This document shows positions 36,456-45,112 of a stretch of DNA of 64,000 nucleotides, piece by piece. The notes below the pieces were generated by a model that saw only the letters and a list, made by a program, of their open reading frames with translations, was not told the DNA's origin and did no database searches. This DNA comes from Billgrantia ethanolica (GTDB lineage: Bacteria; Pseudomonadota; Gammaproteobacteria; Pseudomonadales; Halomonadaceae): contig NZ_JABFTX010000001.1 of assembly GCF_021404305.1 (NCBI RefSeq), positions 682,001-746,000 of the forward strand. Direction: 5' to 3'. The first letter of the stretch is position 1; the number at the start of each line of letters is the position of its first letter. The translations under genes were made by a program, and so were the position numbers.

Positions 36456-39400
36456 TTAAGTGGCACAATTGATTACCCCAAGGCCATTGGAGTGCCTATG
36501 GTAATTGGTTTTAGCCAACCCAACTTGCTGGCTACCGGTGCCTATACGCTCCATAAACCTATCCAGCCGATTTCGATTGGTAAGATAGGCAGCATCGCCG
36601 GCGTTATCGGACGGCTGGCCATCCGCTGTCATACGCACCACCGCCTTGGTAAAGAGGTATTGTGCCGGAGTGGGGTTCTCGCGACTGAAGCGACACTGTG
36701 CGCCGTACACGCTCATCGTCACACCCTCCACGATCCAACCCAGGCAGTTTGAGATAGCGATCTGCTGGAAGTCCAATGCCTGCCGCGCACTGAAGCTCTG
36801 GCTTCCACCACGCCCTCGACCTGAGGCTTCTACCTCGAAAGCTCTTGGCTCGCTAATCAGCAAATGCAATAGCGCCCCCAAGGCTTCGGGGGAAAGCTGT
36901 TGCACCCAGCTGCGCAGCTCGTCTTTCCGCGGGTCGTTGACTAACACATACGCAATCGGCCCCGCTTTCTGCCCGCCGGTCATGGCCCGGTAGATTCTCT
37001 CAATGCCGGTTCTGCCACGTGCGGCCAGCAGCCCCACATTGAGCAGGGTCGTGGTTGCGATGTAGGCCAGCCAGTTCATGCTTTCATAGGCTTCCTGATC
37101 GATCCACTCCGGCTTTTCGAAGTTGTTGTCCACCAAGGCCCGGTGGAGCATGACTAGCCATAGATCCAGACTGTCGGGGTCGAGTTCAATGGCAAGGCCA
37201 CCGCCGGCGCCTTTGCCCAAGACGAAACGTCCCGACACCTTGAACACGAACTTACCGTTCTTCATGCCAAGCGCGAACCCGAGTTTGCCGCCTAACCCCG
37301 CAGCTGCTTCGACATCGATCTGAGCAACGCCGATACTGCGCCATCCACTCAGTGATTGGCTAGGGCGATGCATGCCCATGCTGGCCATTGCAGCACGCTG
37401 GGGGAGAATGCGCAGCAGGTTTTCTGGGGGCTCCCAATGTACCTCGCAGCGCGTCTCGATGCCGAGGCGCGCCCCGGCAAAAGCATCCACTGTGGCGCCG
37501 GTCGCTTCTCGCTTGACCCAGTCGATGCCGGAAATGCTGAGCCCATCCTTGTCGAAGGAGAATCCTACTTCGGTGGCCAGCGCAACGCTGGCGCCAGCGA
37601 AGCCTTTGGCAACGGCGTCGAGTACAATGGCGTAGCGACCAAGCTCGCGCTGCTCGCCGCGATTGGTGAGTGTCGCGACGACAGGCCGGGCCTGCTCTCT
37701 ACTGGGAAGCACGAGCCGCCCCAACGGAAGTTCACCGCGGGCGAGACTAAAGGTGCCCTTGGCTTCCCAGCTATAGGTGAGGTCGACCGAAGGGCTCCAC
37801 TCATCGTTGGCATCGAGAATCCAGAGGCCAGGCTCCTCCCGATCGAAGGCAACTTCGCTTCGGCTCTCTATTCCCAGCGATCCTCCACGACTCCCTTCCA
37901 TCTCGAGGTCGAAGAAGGTCAGGCTGGGAGCGTATTCAGTGACATCCCAGGGGGTGTCGCGCTCTCCTTCCTGACGGGCTTCGTTGAGTTCACGTCGTGC
38001 CATGCCTACCAACCGCAGCATCTGCGCTTGGGCACTGGCATCGAACAGGCGAAGCTCCTCACGGCTGGGGCCGGTAAAGAGGATTTTTTGCAGCGCCTCG
38101 CCCCAGGCTTGCCTGCTGGTGTCATCCAGCGAGGCCACCTCATGGCCCTGCGCTTCCAGATAAGCGAAGAAGCGCTCGGGCTCGAAGAAGCCCATGGGCT
38201 CATCGTGCCAATCGAGCCGATGCGCTATTGCTTGGCAACCTCGCCCTTGCAGCCATTGCGAGAGCGCACTCTCGGGGGCATCCCATAGTCGTGCCGGCAG
38301 TACTCCGTCAGCTCTGAGTGTGCGCTCTAGCCGCCAGCGCTCGTTGCCGGTCATGGTAGGGATCATCTGCAACAGGCTGATGTGGCTAAGGGACTTCTGT
38401 CCCTGCGGTGAGCTGAACTCACGTAGCGGGAAGTCGTTCTGTACCAGAAGCTCTATCTTGCGTTTCTGGTAACCCAGGGCGTGCCGGTCGTCTTCGATAT
38501 CGGTATGCCAGACCAGCACGCGGCCTGGCTCCATCTCTTCCACGGCCTGGCGGGCTCGCTCATGTAGTTCGTTCAGGGTCTCCTGCAGGGCTTCATAGCG
38601 TTGCCGCTCCTGCTCGAAGAGGAAAACGGGCAGTTGGGTTTGCCCACCCGTACCGGACTCCCATTCACGCAGCTTGTTTTCCACCGCCTGGTGCAGTTCG
38701 AGGCTCTCCTTGAGCGTACGGCAGTATGCATCGAAGGCTTCCACACCATTGCTTAGTTGGCGCTGCTGTGGGTTGGGAGAGGAGAGGGCCAACTCGGGCG
38801 TAGCGATGCCGAGTGATGCAAGCGTGAGGATACTGTGCAGGTAGTCGTTGTATTTGCTTTCCTGTTGCTCGCTCAATTGCTGCACGTAGCCGACGAAGCG
38901 GCACTCGTTGGCCGCCTCCCGGGGCGGCATCGTTTCGCATAGCTGGATGAAGCGCTGGTACTCCGCCAGCACGTCTTGCAGTGAGAAGGGTGTGGCTTCG
39001 CCTTGCCCGCCAGGATTGAAGTGATACTCCCGCTGAGCCTGAGCGCGGTGCGAGCGATAGGCTTCCAGCGCAGTGGCTATCTCGGCTTCCCAAGGGCCAA
39101 AGTAGCCCTCATCTTCCAGTCGATAGCCTTGCTCTCTGGCACTCTCGAGGCCCTGTTGGTAAAGCTGCCTCAGTTGGCGCTCCAGCCGAGAGACTTCTTG
39201 AGCGTCTCTGCGGATACGGCTATTCAAGAACTCCAGCATCCCCGGGGTGCTGAATTGATACAAGTGATCCCACATGGTGCGCTGATAAGCAATGCGCGCT
39301 TCCAGTGAGGCCTCGTCGTCTTGCGTCAGCTCGACGAGCCGCTCGAAGGCTTCCCGGTAGCGCTGCCGTTCGCCCTCATCGAGAAAGTTCTCGGCTCGGG

Positions 39401-39698
39401 CCGGCAGCAGGCATTCCAGCCCGGCCTCTACGGTGAGCTTGCGCAGGCGCTCGGCCGGGTCTTCCTCCTGTACCCATTCGCTCAGCGTTTCGCTGGCTTC
39501 CAGCAAGATATCGGAAGCCTCTTCGGTCAGCAGCCAGAAAGTACGGGTGCCCGGCAGGTAGAGAATATCGGCCCAGCACTGCTCCTCGCAGACGTGTTGT
39601 GCCGTCGCCTCGATGCTGCCGCCCTCCGCCTCCGGTGGCTCGAATCGGCTGATGACATGCGGGTTCTCGGGACTGCCGGGGCGTGCTCCTGTGCTCAT
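36456..39698 (-). CDS. Putative T6SS effector delivered by the adjacent VgrG
   Basis: A 1080-residue protein, start ATGA overlapping the stop of the DUF4123 gene. No known toxin domain is recognised. The N-terminus has C37 and C41 (QHVCEEQCWADILYLPG); a long helical, coiled-coil-rich middle follows (about 130-520). Then comes a beta-rich part, a glycine-rich stretch (about 801-835, GLGGKLGFALGMKNGKFVF) and one possible membrane helix (about 876-892, WLAYIATTTLLNVGLLA). The C-terminal 190 residues (ending KTNYHRHSNGLGVINCAT) are the likely toxic part because that position is nearest the immunity genes. Effector status rests on the vgrG-DUF4123-large gene-exported Sel1 order, which is a classic T6SS arrangement. 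Confidence 0.7.
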   Translation of the reverse strand: MSTGARPGSPENPHVISRFEPPEAEGGSIEATAQHVCEEQCWADILYLPGTRTFWLLTEEASDILLEASETLSEWVQEEDPAERLRKLTVEAGLECLLPARAENFLDEGERQRYREAFERLVELTQDDEASLEARIAYQRTMWDHLYQFSTPGMLEFLNSRIRRDAQEVSRLERQLRQLYQQGLESAREQGYRLEDEGYFGPWEAEIATALEAYRSHRAQAQREYHFNPGGQGEATPFSLQDVLAEYQRFIQLCETMPPREAANECRFVGYVQQLSEQQESKYNDYLHSILTLASLGIATPELALSSPNPQQRQLSNGVEAFDAYCRTLKESLELHQAVENKLREWESGTGGQTQLPVFLFEQERQRYEALQETLNELHERARQAVEEMEPGRVLVWHTDIEDDRHALGYQKRKIELLVQNDFPLREFSSPQGQKSLSHISLLQMIPTMTGNERWRLERTLRADGVLPARLWDAPESALSQWLQGRGCQAIAHRLDWHDEPMGFFEPERFFAYLEAQGHEVASLDDTSRQAWGEALQKILFTGPSREELRLFDASAQAQMLRLVGMARRELNEARQEGERDTPWDVTEYAPSLTFFDLEMEGSRGGSLGIESRSEVAFDREEPGLWILDANDEWSPSVDLTYSWEAKGTFSLARGELPLGRLVLPSREQARPVVATLTNRGEQRELGRYAIVLDAVAKGFAGASVALATEVGFSFDKDGLSISGIDWVKREATGATVDAFAGARLGIETRCEVHWEPPENLLRILPQRAAMASMGMHRPSQSLSGWRSIGVAQIDVEAAAGLGGKLGFALGMKNGKFVFKVSGRFVLGKGAGGGLAIELDPDSLDLWLVMLHRALVDNNFEKPEWIDQEAYESMNWLAYIATTTLLNVGLLAARGRTGIERIYRAMTGGQKAGPIAYVLVNDPRKDELRSWVQQLSPEALGALLHLLISEPRAFEVEASGRGRGGSQSFSARQALDFQQIAISNCLGWIVEGVTMSVYGAQCRFSRENPTPAQYLFTKAVVRMTADGQPSDNAGDAAYLTNRNRLDRFMERIGTGSQQVGLAKTNYHRHSNGLGVINCAT

Positions 39699-40519
39699 AC
39701 CAGGCTCTCCAATGCTTGTACTTTCTTGCGCATCGGCAAATCGGCGCGCAGTTCCTGTTCGACAGACGGGGAAAACGATTCGCTCTCTTGGCAGATCAAA
39801 GGCAGCAGGCGCTTGAGATAGTGAGCTTGCTTGATGCCCGCCGTATCGAGCCTCCCCAGCCGCTCCAGCCATGCCGGCGGCAGCGCCGAAAGCGGTGTCT
39901 CGGTTGCCCGGCTGAGCCACCAGGCACGTGGGCTCTCCTTGAGCGCCTGTTCCATTGTTTCGGTCAGTGCGGGAGCTTCGGCTTCGTTGTGCTCTACGGC
40001 CGGCTGCCACCGTTGCCAGTGCGTCAGCGGCGTGGGTGTGATGACCTGCCCCAGCGGCCCGATGAGTTGGGCGTAGGCGGTGTCGCTGCTGGCGGCGAGC
40101 AGGGCCGTCCAGGCCGCGGCATCCTGCAGGTTCACCAGCGACTGGCCGCCGTGCGGGTCATCGAGGATGAACAGGCGACGCAGATGATCAGCCAGCTCGT
40201 TCAGGGGGGTGGCCTGGACCGGCTGGAAGAGCCAGCCGAGGCGCTGTCCGGCACATAGCGAGCCGATGGCCTGCCAGGCGTCACCGCCCGGCGTGAGTTC
40301 GACCAGCCAGGGGCTGGCTTCGAGCAGCGGCGACAGCGGCGTGCCGGCGAACAGTGTCAGGTAGTCGTGCCAGCCGGGCTGGCCCACGAGCGCGGCACAG
40401 CGTTCTGGGGCGCGGCGCTGATCCAGCACCGCATAAACCGAGCGCTGGGCTTCGAAGCTGCCCGACAAGGTCTCGATACGCTGGCTGCGCTCCTCGATTC
40501 GACTCAACCAGCCAGGCAT
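39695..40519 (-). CDS. DUF4123 T6SS effector chaperone (Tap/TEC)
   Basis: A 274-residue adaptor that loads an effector onto VgrG. The family start is visible: RSVYAVLDQRRAPE, followed by SPWLVELTPGGDAW, and further on HLRRLFILDDPHGG and LLAASSDTAYAQLIGPLGQVI. It overlaps the vgrG end by 16 bases and the effector start by four. GGGGAGA precedes the ATG at 40519; a longer upstream frame is not supported. Its position between vgrG and the effector is the standard one and fixes the cargo. Confidence 0.85.
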   Translation of the reverse strand: MPGWLSRIEERSQRIETLSGSFEAQRSVYAVLDQRRAPERCAALVGQPGWHDYLTLFAGTPLSPLLEASPWLVELTPGGDAWQAIGSLCAGQRLGWLFQPVQATPLNELADHLRRLFILDDPHGGQSLVNLQDAAAWTALLAASSDTAYAQLIGPLGQVITPTPLTHWQRWQPAVEHNEAEAPALTETMEQALKESPRAWWLSRATETPLSALPPAWLERLGRLDTAGIKQAHYLKRLLPLICQESESFSPSVEQELRADLPMRKKVQALESLV

Positions 40520-42600
40520 GGGCAGTCTCCCCGGCTGCAGGTGGTCTCGCTCAGCTTGCCGCACAGCGGCAGCAGCGTGGCTTCGCTGAGCTGATAGTCC
40601 TTGAGCTTGGGCAGCACGGTGGGCGGTATTGCCTCATGCACCTCCGGCACTGCCCTGCCTGGCAGCAGCGGCGTCTCTACGGCTTGGCCGCTACCGGAGC
40701 CGGGGCTGCCTCCGGCGTTGATCTTGACCTTGGGGCCGACCAGGGTGACGCCGCCTCCGTCGAGCTTGAGGAAGCTGCCGCCGGCGTTGAGCGTCATTTC
40801 GCTGCCCGCTTCGAGCACCACCTTGTGACCGGCCTTGATGTGCAGCTCGCGGCCGCATTCGCTGAGCCAGGCCTGGCCGGCCTTGAGGTGCAGGGTGCCC
40901 TGTACTGTGAGGTGCTGGTTGGCGACGGTCTGCTCATGGCGCTCACTGCGCACGGTGTGGTGTTCGTCGGCGTGGATCTCACCGATGCGGTCGTGGTGCA
41001 CGGTGAGGAAGCTGTCGTTGCCGATCTCTTCGGTGCGGTCGTTGTTGGTCAGCAGCTCCAGGTCTTTCTGGGCGTGGAGCCAGATCTGCTCTTCGCCCGC
41101 TTCGTCCTCGAAGCGAAGTTCGTTGAAGCCTTCGCCTTTGTGACTCTGGGTGCGGATGACGGTACGCGTCTTGTGCGCCGGCAGTTCGTAGGGCGGCGTA
41201 TTGACGGCGTGGTAGGTGCGCCCGGTGATCAGCGGTTGATCCGGATCGCCCTCGAGGAACGACACCACCACCTCATGCCCAATCCGCGGGATGGCGAGAC
41301 TACCGTAGCCGCCGCCGGCCCAGCCCTGGGAGACGCGCACCCAGGCGCTGGCGGTTTCATCCGGCTCGGCATAACGATCCCAGGGGAACTGGACCTTGAC
41401 CCGGCCGTGCTCGTCGCAGTAGATCTCTTCGCCTTCGGGGCCGACGACGAAGGCGATCTGCGGGCCGTCGACGCGGGGCTTGGCGTTGGGCGTGGGGCGC
41501 CAGGCGCGGTCGGCGGGGGTGAGGATCAGTTCGTTGTCGAACTTGGTCATCTGGCCCATCCCTGCCGCGTCACCTTGGGTGACACCATCCTCTTCCAGCG
41601 CCTGGGGCTGGCTGCCGGTGTGCTTGACCTTGACCACCTGCCAGTCGCGGTTGAGTTCATCGAGATCGTGGTCGGTGAGGGTGAACTTGACCCCGGGGGC
41701 GAGCTCGGGCAGGTCGCTCTCGGCGGCGCAGGTCAGGGCGCCGCTTCTGAGGTGTTCGAGGCGGATGCGGGTGAAGGCGTCGCCAGAGGCGTCGGCCTTG
41801 TAGCGCCCGGGGTAGTCGTAGTGTTCGTAGTCGTCCCTTTGGGCGTGCTCTTCCAGGTCACCCGCGGCGTGCTCGTGGAGCTGGGCATAGGCGGGGTTCT
41901 TGAACGAGTAGTCCTTGAGCGTGACCGAGGCCGGGGCGACCCGGGCGAGCTGCTGGAGCTTGCGTACGTGGCGACTCGGCGGGGTGCCGCCGGCGCGCCC
42001 GTGGTAGGTGCGCTCGCCCAGGTGAGCCAGGGTCTGGGGCGCATCGGCGAACACCAGACGATGGGCGCCGTTCGGCGTGTCTTCGAACTCATGGAAGTAG
42101 AACAGGCCCTCTTCGGCAGCCAGGCGCTCGACGAAGGCGAGATCGGTTTCCCGGTACTGCACGAGGAATTCTCGAGCCTGCAGTTCGCGGGTGACGGCGA
42201 AGGCGACGTCGGTGAGGCCGCGCTCGTCGCACAGGGTGTTGAGCACGGTGAGCGGCGAGACCTCCTGGAAGATGCGCGAGTTGTGGCGCAGGTCGAGACG
42301 CCACAGCGCCGGGCGGGCGACCAGGGAGTAGAGCGTGCGGCGATGGCCGCGGTCGCCGCGACCGAACTCGCTGACGACGGCGTGCACCCGGCGCAGCACC
42401 TCGCCGTCCTGCCAAATGGTCAGGCTCACCGGGCGGTCGAGCAGCTCGGTGGCGGAGAGGCTGCCGTCGCGGCTGGCGAAACGCACCTCGAGGTGGAAGG
42501 GCTGCGAGAGCGCCTCTTCCAGGGTGAAGTCGATCACCGCCAGCTCGGCGCTGTCGACCCCGGCGAGGTCGAGGGTGAATTGCAATCCAGTTGCAGCCAT
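40504..42600 (-). CDS. vgrG: T6SS spike protein VgrG (TssI)
   Basis: The trimeric spike at the tip of the type VI secretion needle. The 698-residue protein holds a gp27-like base (to about residue 350) and the gp5 OB-fold region with GRVKVQFPWDR and GWAGGGYGSLAIPRIGHEV. A beta-helix/DUF2345 tail follows (LTVQGTLHLKAGQAW, GGSFLKLDGGGVTL). The last 19 residues form a cysteine-rich tail (C680, C688, C693, C695). The ATG at 42600 has AAAGGAA upstream; the frame is open further without support. No other T6SS structural genes are in the window, so it is an orphan vgrG island depending on a secretion apparatus elsewhere. Confidence 0.93.
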   Translation of the reverse strand: MAATGLQFTLDLAGVDSAELAVIDFTLEEALSQPFHLEVRFASRDGSLSATELLDRPVSLTIWQDGEVLRRVHAVVSEFGRGDRGHRRTLYSLVARPALWRLDLRHNSRIFQEVSPLTVLNTLCDERGLTDVAFAVTRELQAREFLVQYRETDLAFVERLAAEEGLFYFHEFEDTPNGAHRLVFADAPQTLAHLGERTYHGRAGGTPPSRHVRKLQQLARVAPASVTLKDYSFKNPAYAQLHEHAAGDLEEHAQRDDYEHYDYPGRYKADASGDAFTRIRLEHLRSGALTCAAESDLPELAPGVKFTLTDHDLDELNRDWQVVKVKHTGSQPQALEEDGVTQGDAAGMGQMTKFDNELILTPADRAWRPTPNAKPRVDGPQIAFVVGPEGEEIYCDEHGRVKVQFPWDRYAEPDETASAWVRVSQGWAGGGYGSLAIPRIGHEVVVSFLEGDPDQPLITGRTYHAVNTPPYELPAHKTRTVIRTQSHKGEGFNELRFEDEAGEEQIWLHAQKDLELLTNNDRTEEIGNDSFLTVHHDRIGEIHADEHHTVRSERHEQTVANQHLTVQGTLHLKAGQAWLSECGRELHIKAGHKVVLEAGSEMTLNAGGSFLKLDGGGVTLVGPKVKINAGGSPGSGSGQAVETPLLPGRAVPEVHEAIPPTVLPKLKDYQLSEATLLPLCGKLSETTCSRGDCPCLAG

Positions 42601-42735
42601 ACGCGCGTTCCTTTCAGCAACCTGATGAAAAGGCAGGACAAGAAACGCAAGGTTACGCAAGCGAAACGAAGGCACAAGACGGTAGGTGCATGAAGCGCTG
42701 ATGGCTGACGTAAATTGTCGGCAATATCTTACAAG

Positions 42736-42758
42736 TCCCGCCCGACGAATCGGCGGGA
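42736..42758 (-). terminator. Possible hairpin terminator after arsJ
   Basis: TCCCGCC (42736-42742) and GGCGGGA (42752-42758) form a seven-base stem directly after the arsJ stop codon. No T-run follows, so it is a weak or factor-dependent signal. Confidence 0.35.
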
Positions 42759-42760
42759 GG

Positions 42761-43978
42761 TCAAGCCTTCCTCGGCAACGCCAGGCTGATCGCCACCGTC
42801 GCCATGAGCATGGCACTCGACACCCACAGCGTGGCGCTGAGGCCGCCGGTCATGTAGAGCCAGCCGGAGAGCAGGGTGCCGATCAGCCGGCCCATGGCGT
42901 TGGCCATGTAGTAGAAGCCCACGTCCAGCGAGACCCCGTCCGAGCGCGCCATGCGCACGATCAGGAAACTGTGCAGGCTGGAGTTCACCGCGAACACCGC
43001 GCCGAACAGCAACAGCCCGCCCAGCAGTACCACGTGCGGCAGCCACTCCAGACCTTGTACTTGAAGGCCGAGCGCGATCAATGCCGGTAGCGCCGCCAGC
43101 GCCGCGGCCCAGGCGATGGCGGCGCTGCGTCCCGCCGTACGCCCGGTGATGCGTGGCGCAACCGCCTGCACCGCCCCGTAGCCGATCACCCACAGCGCCA
43201 GGAAGCCGCCGACTCGCCAATGGTCCCAGCCGAACTGAGTGGCGAGGAACACCGGCAGCGCCACCACGAACCACACGTCGCGGGCGCCGAACAGGAACAT
43301 GCGCGCCGCCGAGAGAATGTTGATCGCCCGGCTCTTGGAGAGAATCTCGCGGAACTTCGGCTTGGCCTTGGCGCGGCCCAGGTCGGCGTCGAGGCGGGCA
43401 AGCGAGAGGCCGAGCACGCCGGCGAGCATCAGCGCCATGGCCAATATCGCGCCCTGGAAGCCGATCAGCGTGAGCAGCAGCCCGCCGAGAAAGAAGCCCA
43501 CCCCCTTGAGCGCATTCTTCGAGCCGGTGAGCAGCGCCACCCAGCGGTAGAGCGAGGTGTGCCCCTCGTCGCCCGCCGGCACCAGGCCCTTGATCGCGCT
43601 CTTGGCGCTCATCTTGTTGAGGTCCTTGGCGATGCCCGAGAGCGCCTGAGCCGCCATCACCCAGGGCACCGCGAGCCAGGCCGTGGGCACCAGCAGCATG
43701 GCCAGGGCGACGATCTGCAAGCCCAGCCCCAGGTTCATGGTGCGGTTGAGCCCCAGCCGTGCGCCCAGCCAGCCGCCCACCAGGTTGGTCACCACGCCGA
43801 AGAACTCGTAGAACAGAAACAGCAGCGCGACTTCCAGCGCCGAATAGCCAAGCTGGTGGAAGTAGAGCACAACCAGCATGCGCAGGGCGCCGTCGGTGAG
43901 CGTGAAGCCCCAGTAGTTGCCGGTTACCAGCAGGTACTGGCGAACCTCGCGGGGCAGGGCGGCGACGCGGGCGATCAT
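42761..43978 (-). CDS. arsJ: Organoarsenical efflux MFS transporter ArsJ
   Basis: A 405-residue major-facilitator protein with about twelve helices that exports 1-arseno-3-phosphoglycerate, conferring arsenate resistance. The ArsJ pattern is clear: [20 protein letters not shown] at the start, [21 protein letters not shown], then [20 protein letters not shown] and [14 protein letters not shown]. Its ATG overlaps the stop of the GAPDH gene as ATGA, the standard arsenate module. Membrane topology and context agree. Confidence 0.93.
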   Translation of the reverse strand: MIARVAALPREVRQYLLVTGNYWGFTLTDGALRMLVVLYFHQLGYSALEVALLFLFYEFFGVVTNLVGGWLGARLGLNRTMNLGLGLQIVALAMLLVPTAWLAVPWVMAAQALSGIAKDLNKMSAKSAIKGLVPAGDEGHTSLYRWVALLTGSKNALKGVGFFLGGLLLTLIGFQGAILAMALMLAGVLGLSLARLDADLGRAKAKPKFREILSKSRAINILSAARMFLFGARDVWFVVALPVFLATQFGWDHWRVGGFLALWVIGYGAVQAVAPRITGRTAGRSAAIAWAAALAALPALIALGLQVQGLEWLPHVVLLGGLLLFGAVFAVNSSLHSFLIVRMARSDGVSLDVGFYYMANAMGRLIGTLLSGWLYMTGGLSATLWVSSAMLMATVAISLALPRKA

Positions 43979-45021
43979 TCCTTGTTGCTCTCCACCCCGG
44001 TGGCGTTCCCCACCTTGGCGGCCAGCTCCGCGGTGCGGCAGGCGTAGCCGTACTCATTGTCGTACCAGGCGTAGAGCTTCACCTGGGTGCCGGCCACCAC
44101 CATGGTGGAGAGGGCGTCGACGATGGAGCTGCGCGGGTCGGAGCGGTAGTCGATGGAGACCAGCGGGCGCTCCTCGTAGCCGAGGATGCCGGCCAGTTCG
44201 CCCTCGGCGGCCTGCTTCAACAGCGCGTTGACCTCCTCGACCGTGGTCTCGCGCGCCACCTCGAACACCATGTCGGTGAGCGAGGCGTTGGCCAGCGGCA
44301 CGCGCACGGCGTGGCCGTTGAGCTTGCCGGTCAGCTCCGGGAAGATCGCGGTGATCGCCTTGGCCGAGCCGGTGGTGGTGGGGATCAGGCTCATGCCGCA
44401 GGCCCGTGAGCGGCGCAGGTCAGGCTTTTGTGGAGAGCTGGGGGCGTCGAGGATCACCTGGGTGTTGGTGATGTCGTGAATGGTGGTCATCGAGCCGTGC
44501 CGGATGCCGAGCTGTTCGTGGATCACCTTGACCACCGGCGCCAGGCAGTTGGTGGTGCAGCTCGCCGCGGTGACGATGCGATGGCTGGCCGGATCGAAGA
44601 GGTGGTCGTTCACCCCCATCACCACGTTGAGTACGCCTTCTTCCTTCACCGGCGCGCTGACCACCACGCGCTTCACGCCCTGGTCCAGGTAGCCCTGGAG
44701 CTTGGCGCTGCTCTTCATCTTGCCCGAGCACTCGATCACCACGTCGCAGTCGGACCAGTCGGTGTCGGCGATCTCGCGATTGGTGCTGAAGGCGATGCGC
44801 TTGCCGGCCACTTCGATGGCGTCCTCGGTAGACGTGATATCATCGCCGCCGCCGCTCCATTGGCCGTGTACCGAGTCGAACTGCAGCAGGTGGGCGAAGG
44901 TGGCGGCGTCGCCGCCCGGGTCGTTGATGCGCACGAACTCGAGGTCCGGGTTGGTCCAGCCGGCGCGCAGCGCCAGGCGACCGATGCGACCGAAACCGTT
45001 GATGCCGATGCGTAGGGTCAT
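43975..45021 (-). CDS. ArsJ-associated glyceraldehyde-3-phosphate dehydrogenase
   Basis: A 348-residue GAPDH that uses arsenate in place of phosphate to form 1-arseno-3-phosphoglycerate, the substrate of ArsJ. The NAD site [17 protein letters not shown], the catalytic cysteine block [14 protein letters not shown] and [13 protein letters not shown] are present. The segment [17 protein letters not shown] looks a few residues longer than the usual APHKDLRR region. The ATG at 45021 begins the family N-terminus; the frame runs upstream into hrpB territory without support. No arsR gene is next to it. Confidence 0.92.
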   Translation of the reverse strand: MTLRIGINGFGRIGRLALRAGWTNPDLEFVRINDPGGDAATFAHLLQFDSVHGQWSGGGDDITSTEDAIEVAGKRIAFSTNREIADTDWSDCDVVIECSGKMKSSAKLQGYLDQGVKRVVVSAPVKEEGVLNVVMGVNDHLFDPASHRIVTAASCTTNCLAPVVKVIHEQLGIRHGSMTTIHDITNTQVILDAPSSPQKPDLRRSRACGMSLIPTTTGSAKAITAIFPELTGKLNGHAVRVPLANASLTDMVFEVARETTVEEVNALLKQAAEGELAGILGYEERPLVSIDYRSDPRSSIVDALSTMVVAGTQVKLYAWYDNEYGYACRTAELAAKVGNATGVESNKE

Positions 45022-45074
45022 GTCGGGGCTCTCGTGTCTGTAGAGAAAGTCGTGAGTGAACGTCGGTGGCGAAA

Positions 45075-45094
45075 CATATGGCAAATCGTATATG
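45075..45094. promoter_or_regulatory. Inverted repeat in the GAPDH/hrpB divergent promoter
   Basis: CATAT (45075-45079) and ATATG (45090-45094) are inverted around ten bases, AT-rich and placed 54 bases upstream of the GAPDH start. Size and spacing recall ArsR-type operators, but the match is short. Confidence 0.3.
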
Positions 45095-45112
45095 AAGCGA
45101 GATGACAATTCG

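Noticed and set aside
42411..42424. RutR-like half motif (AAATGGTCAGG) within vgrG
   Set aside because: Inside coding sequence with no palindrome arm and no purine gene nearby; chance match.
40354..42693. 779-codon plus-strand frame opposite vgrG
   Set aside because: Shadow of the vgrG reading frame; VgrG motifs are on the minus strand.
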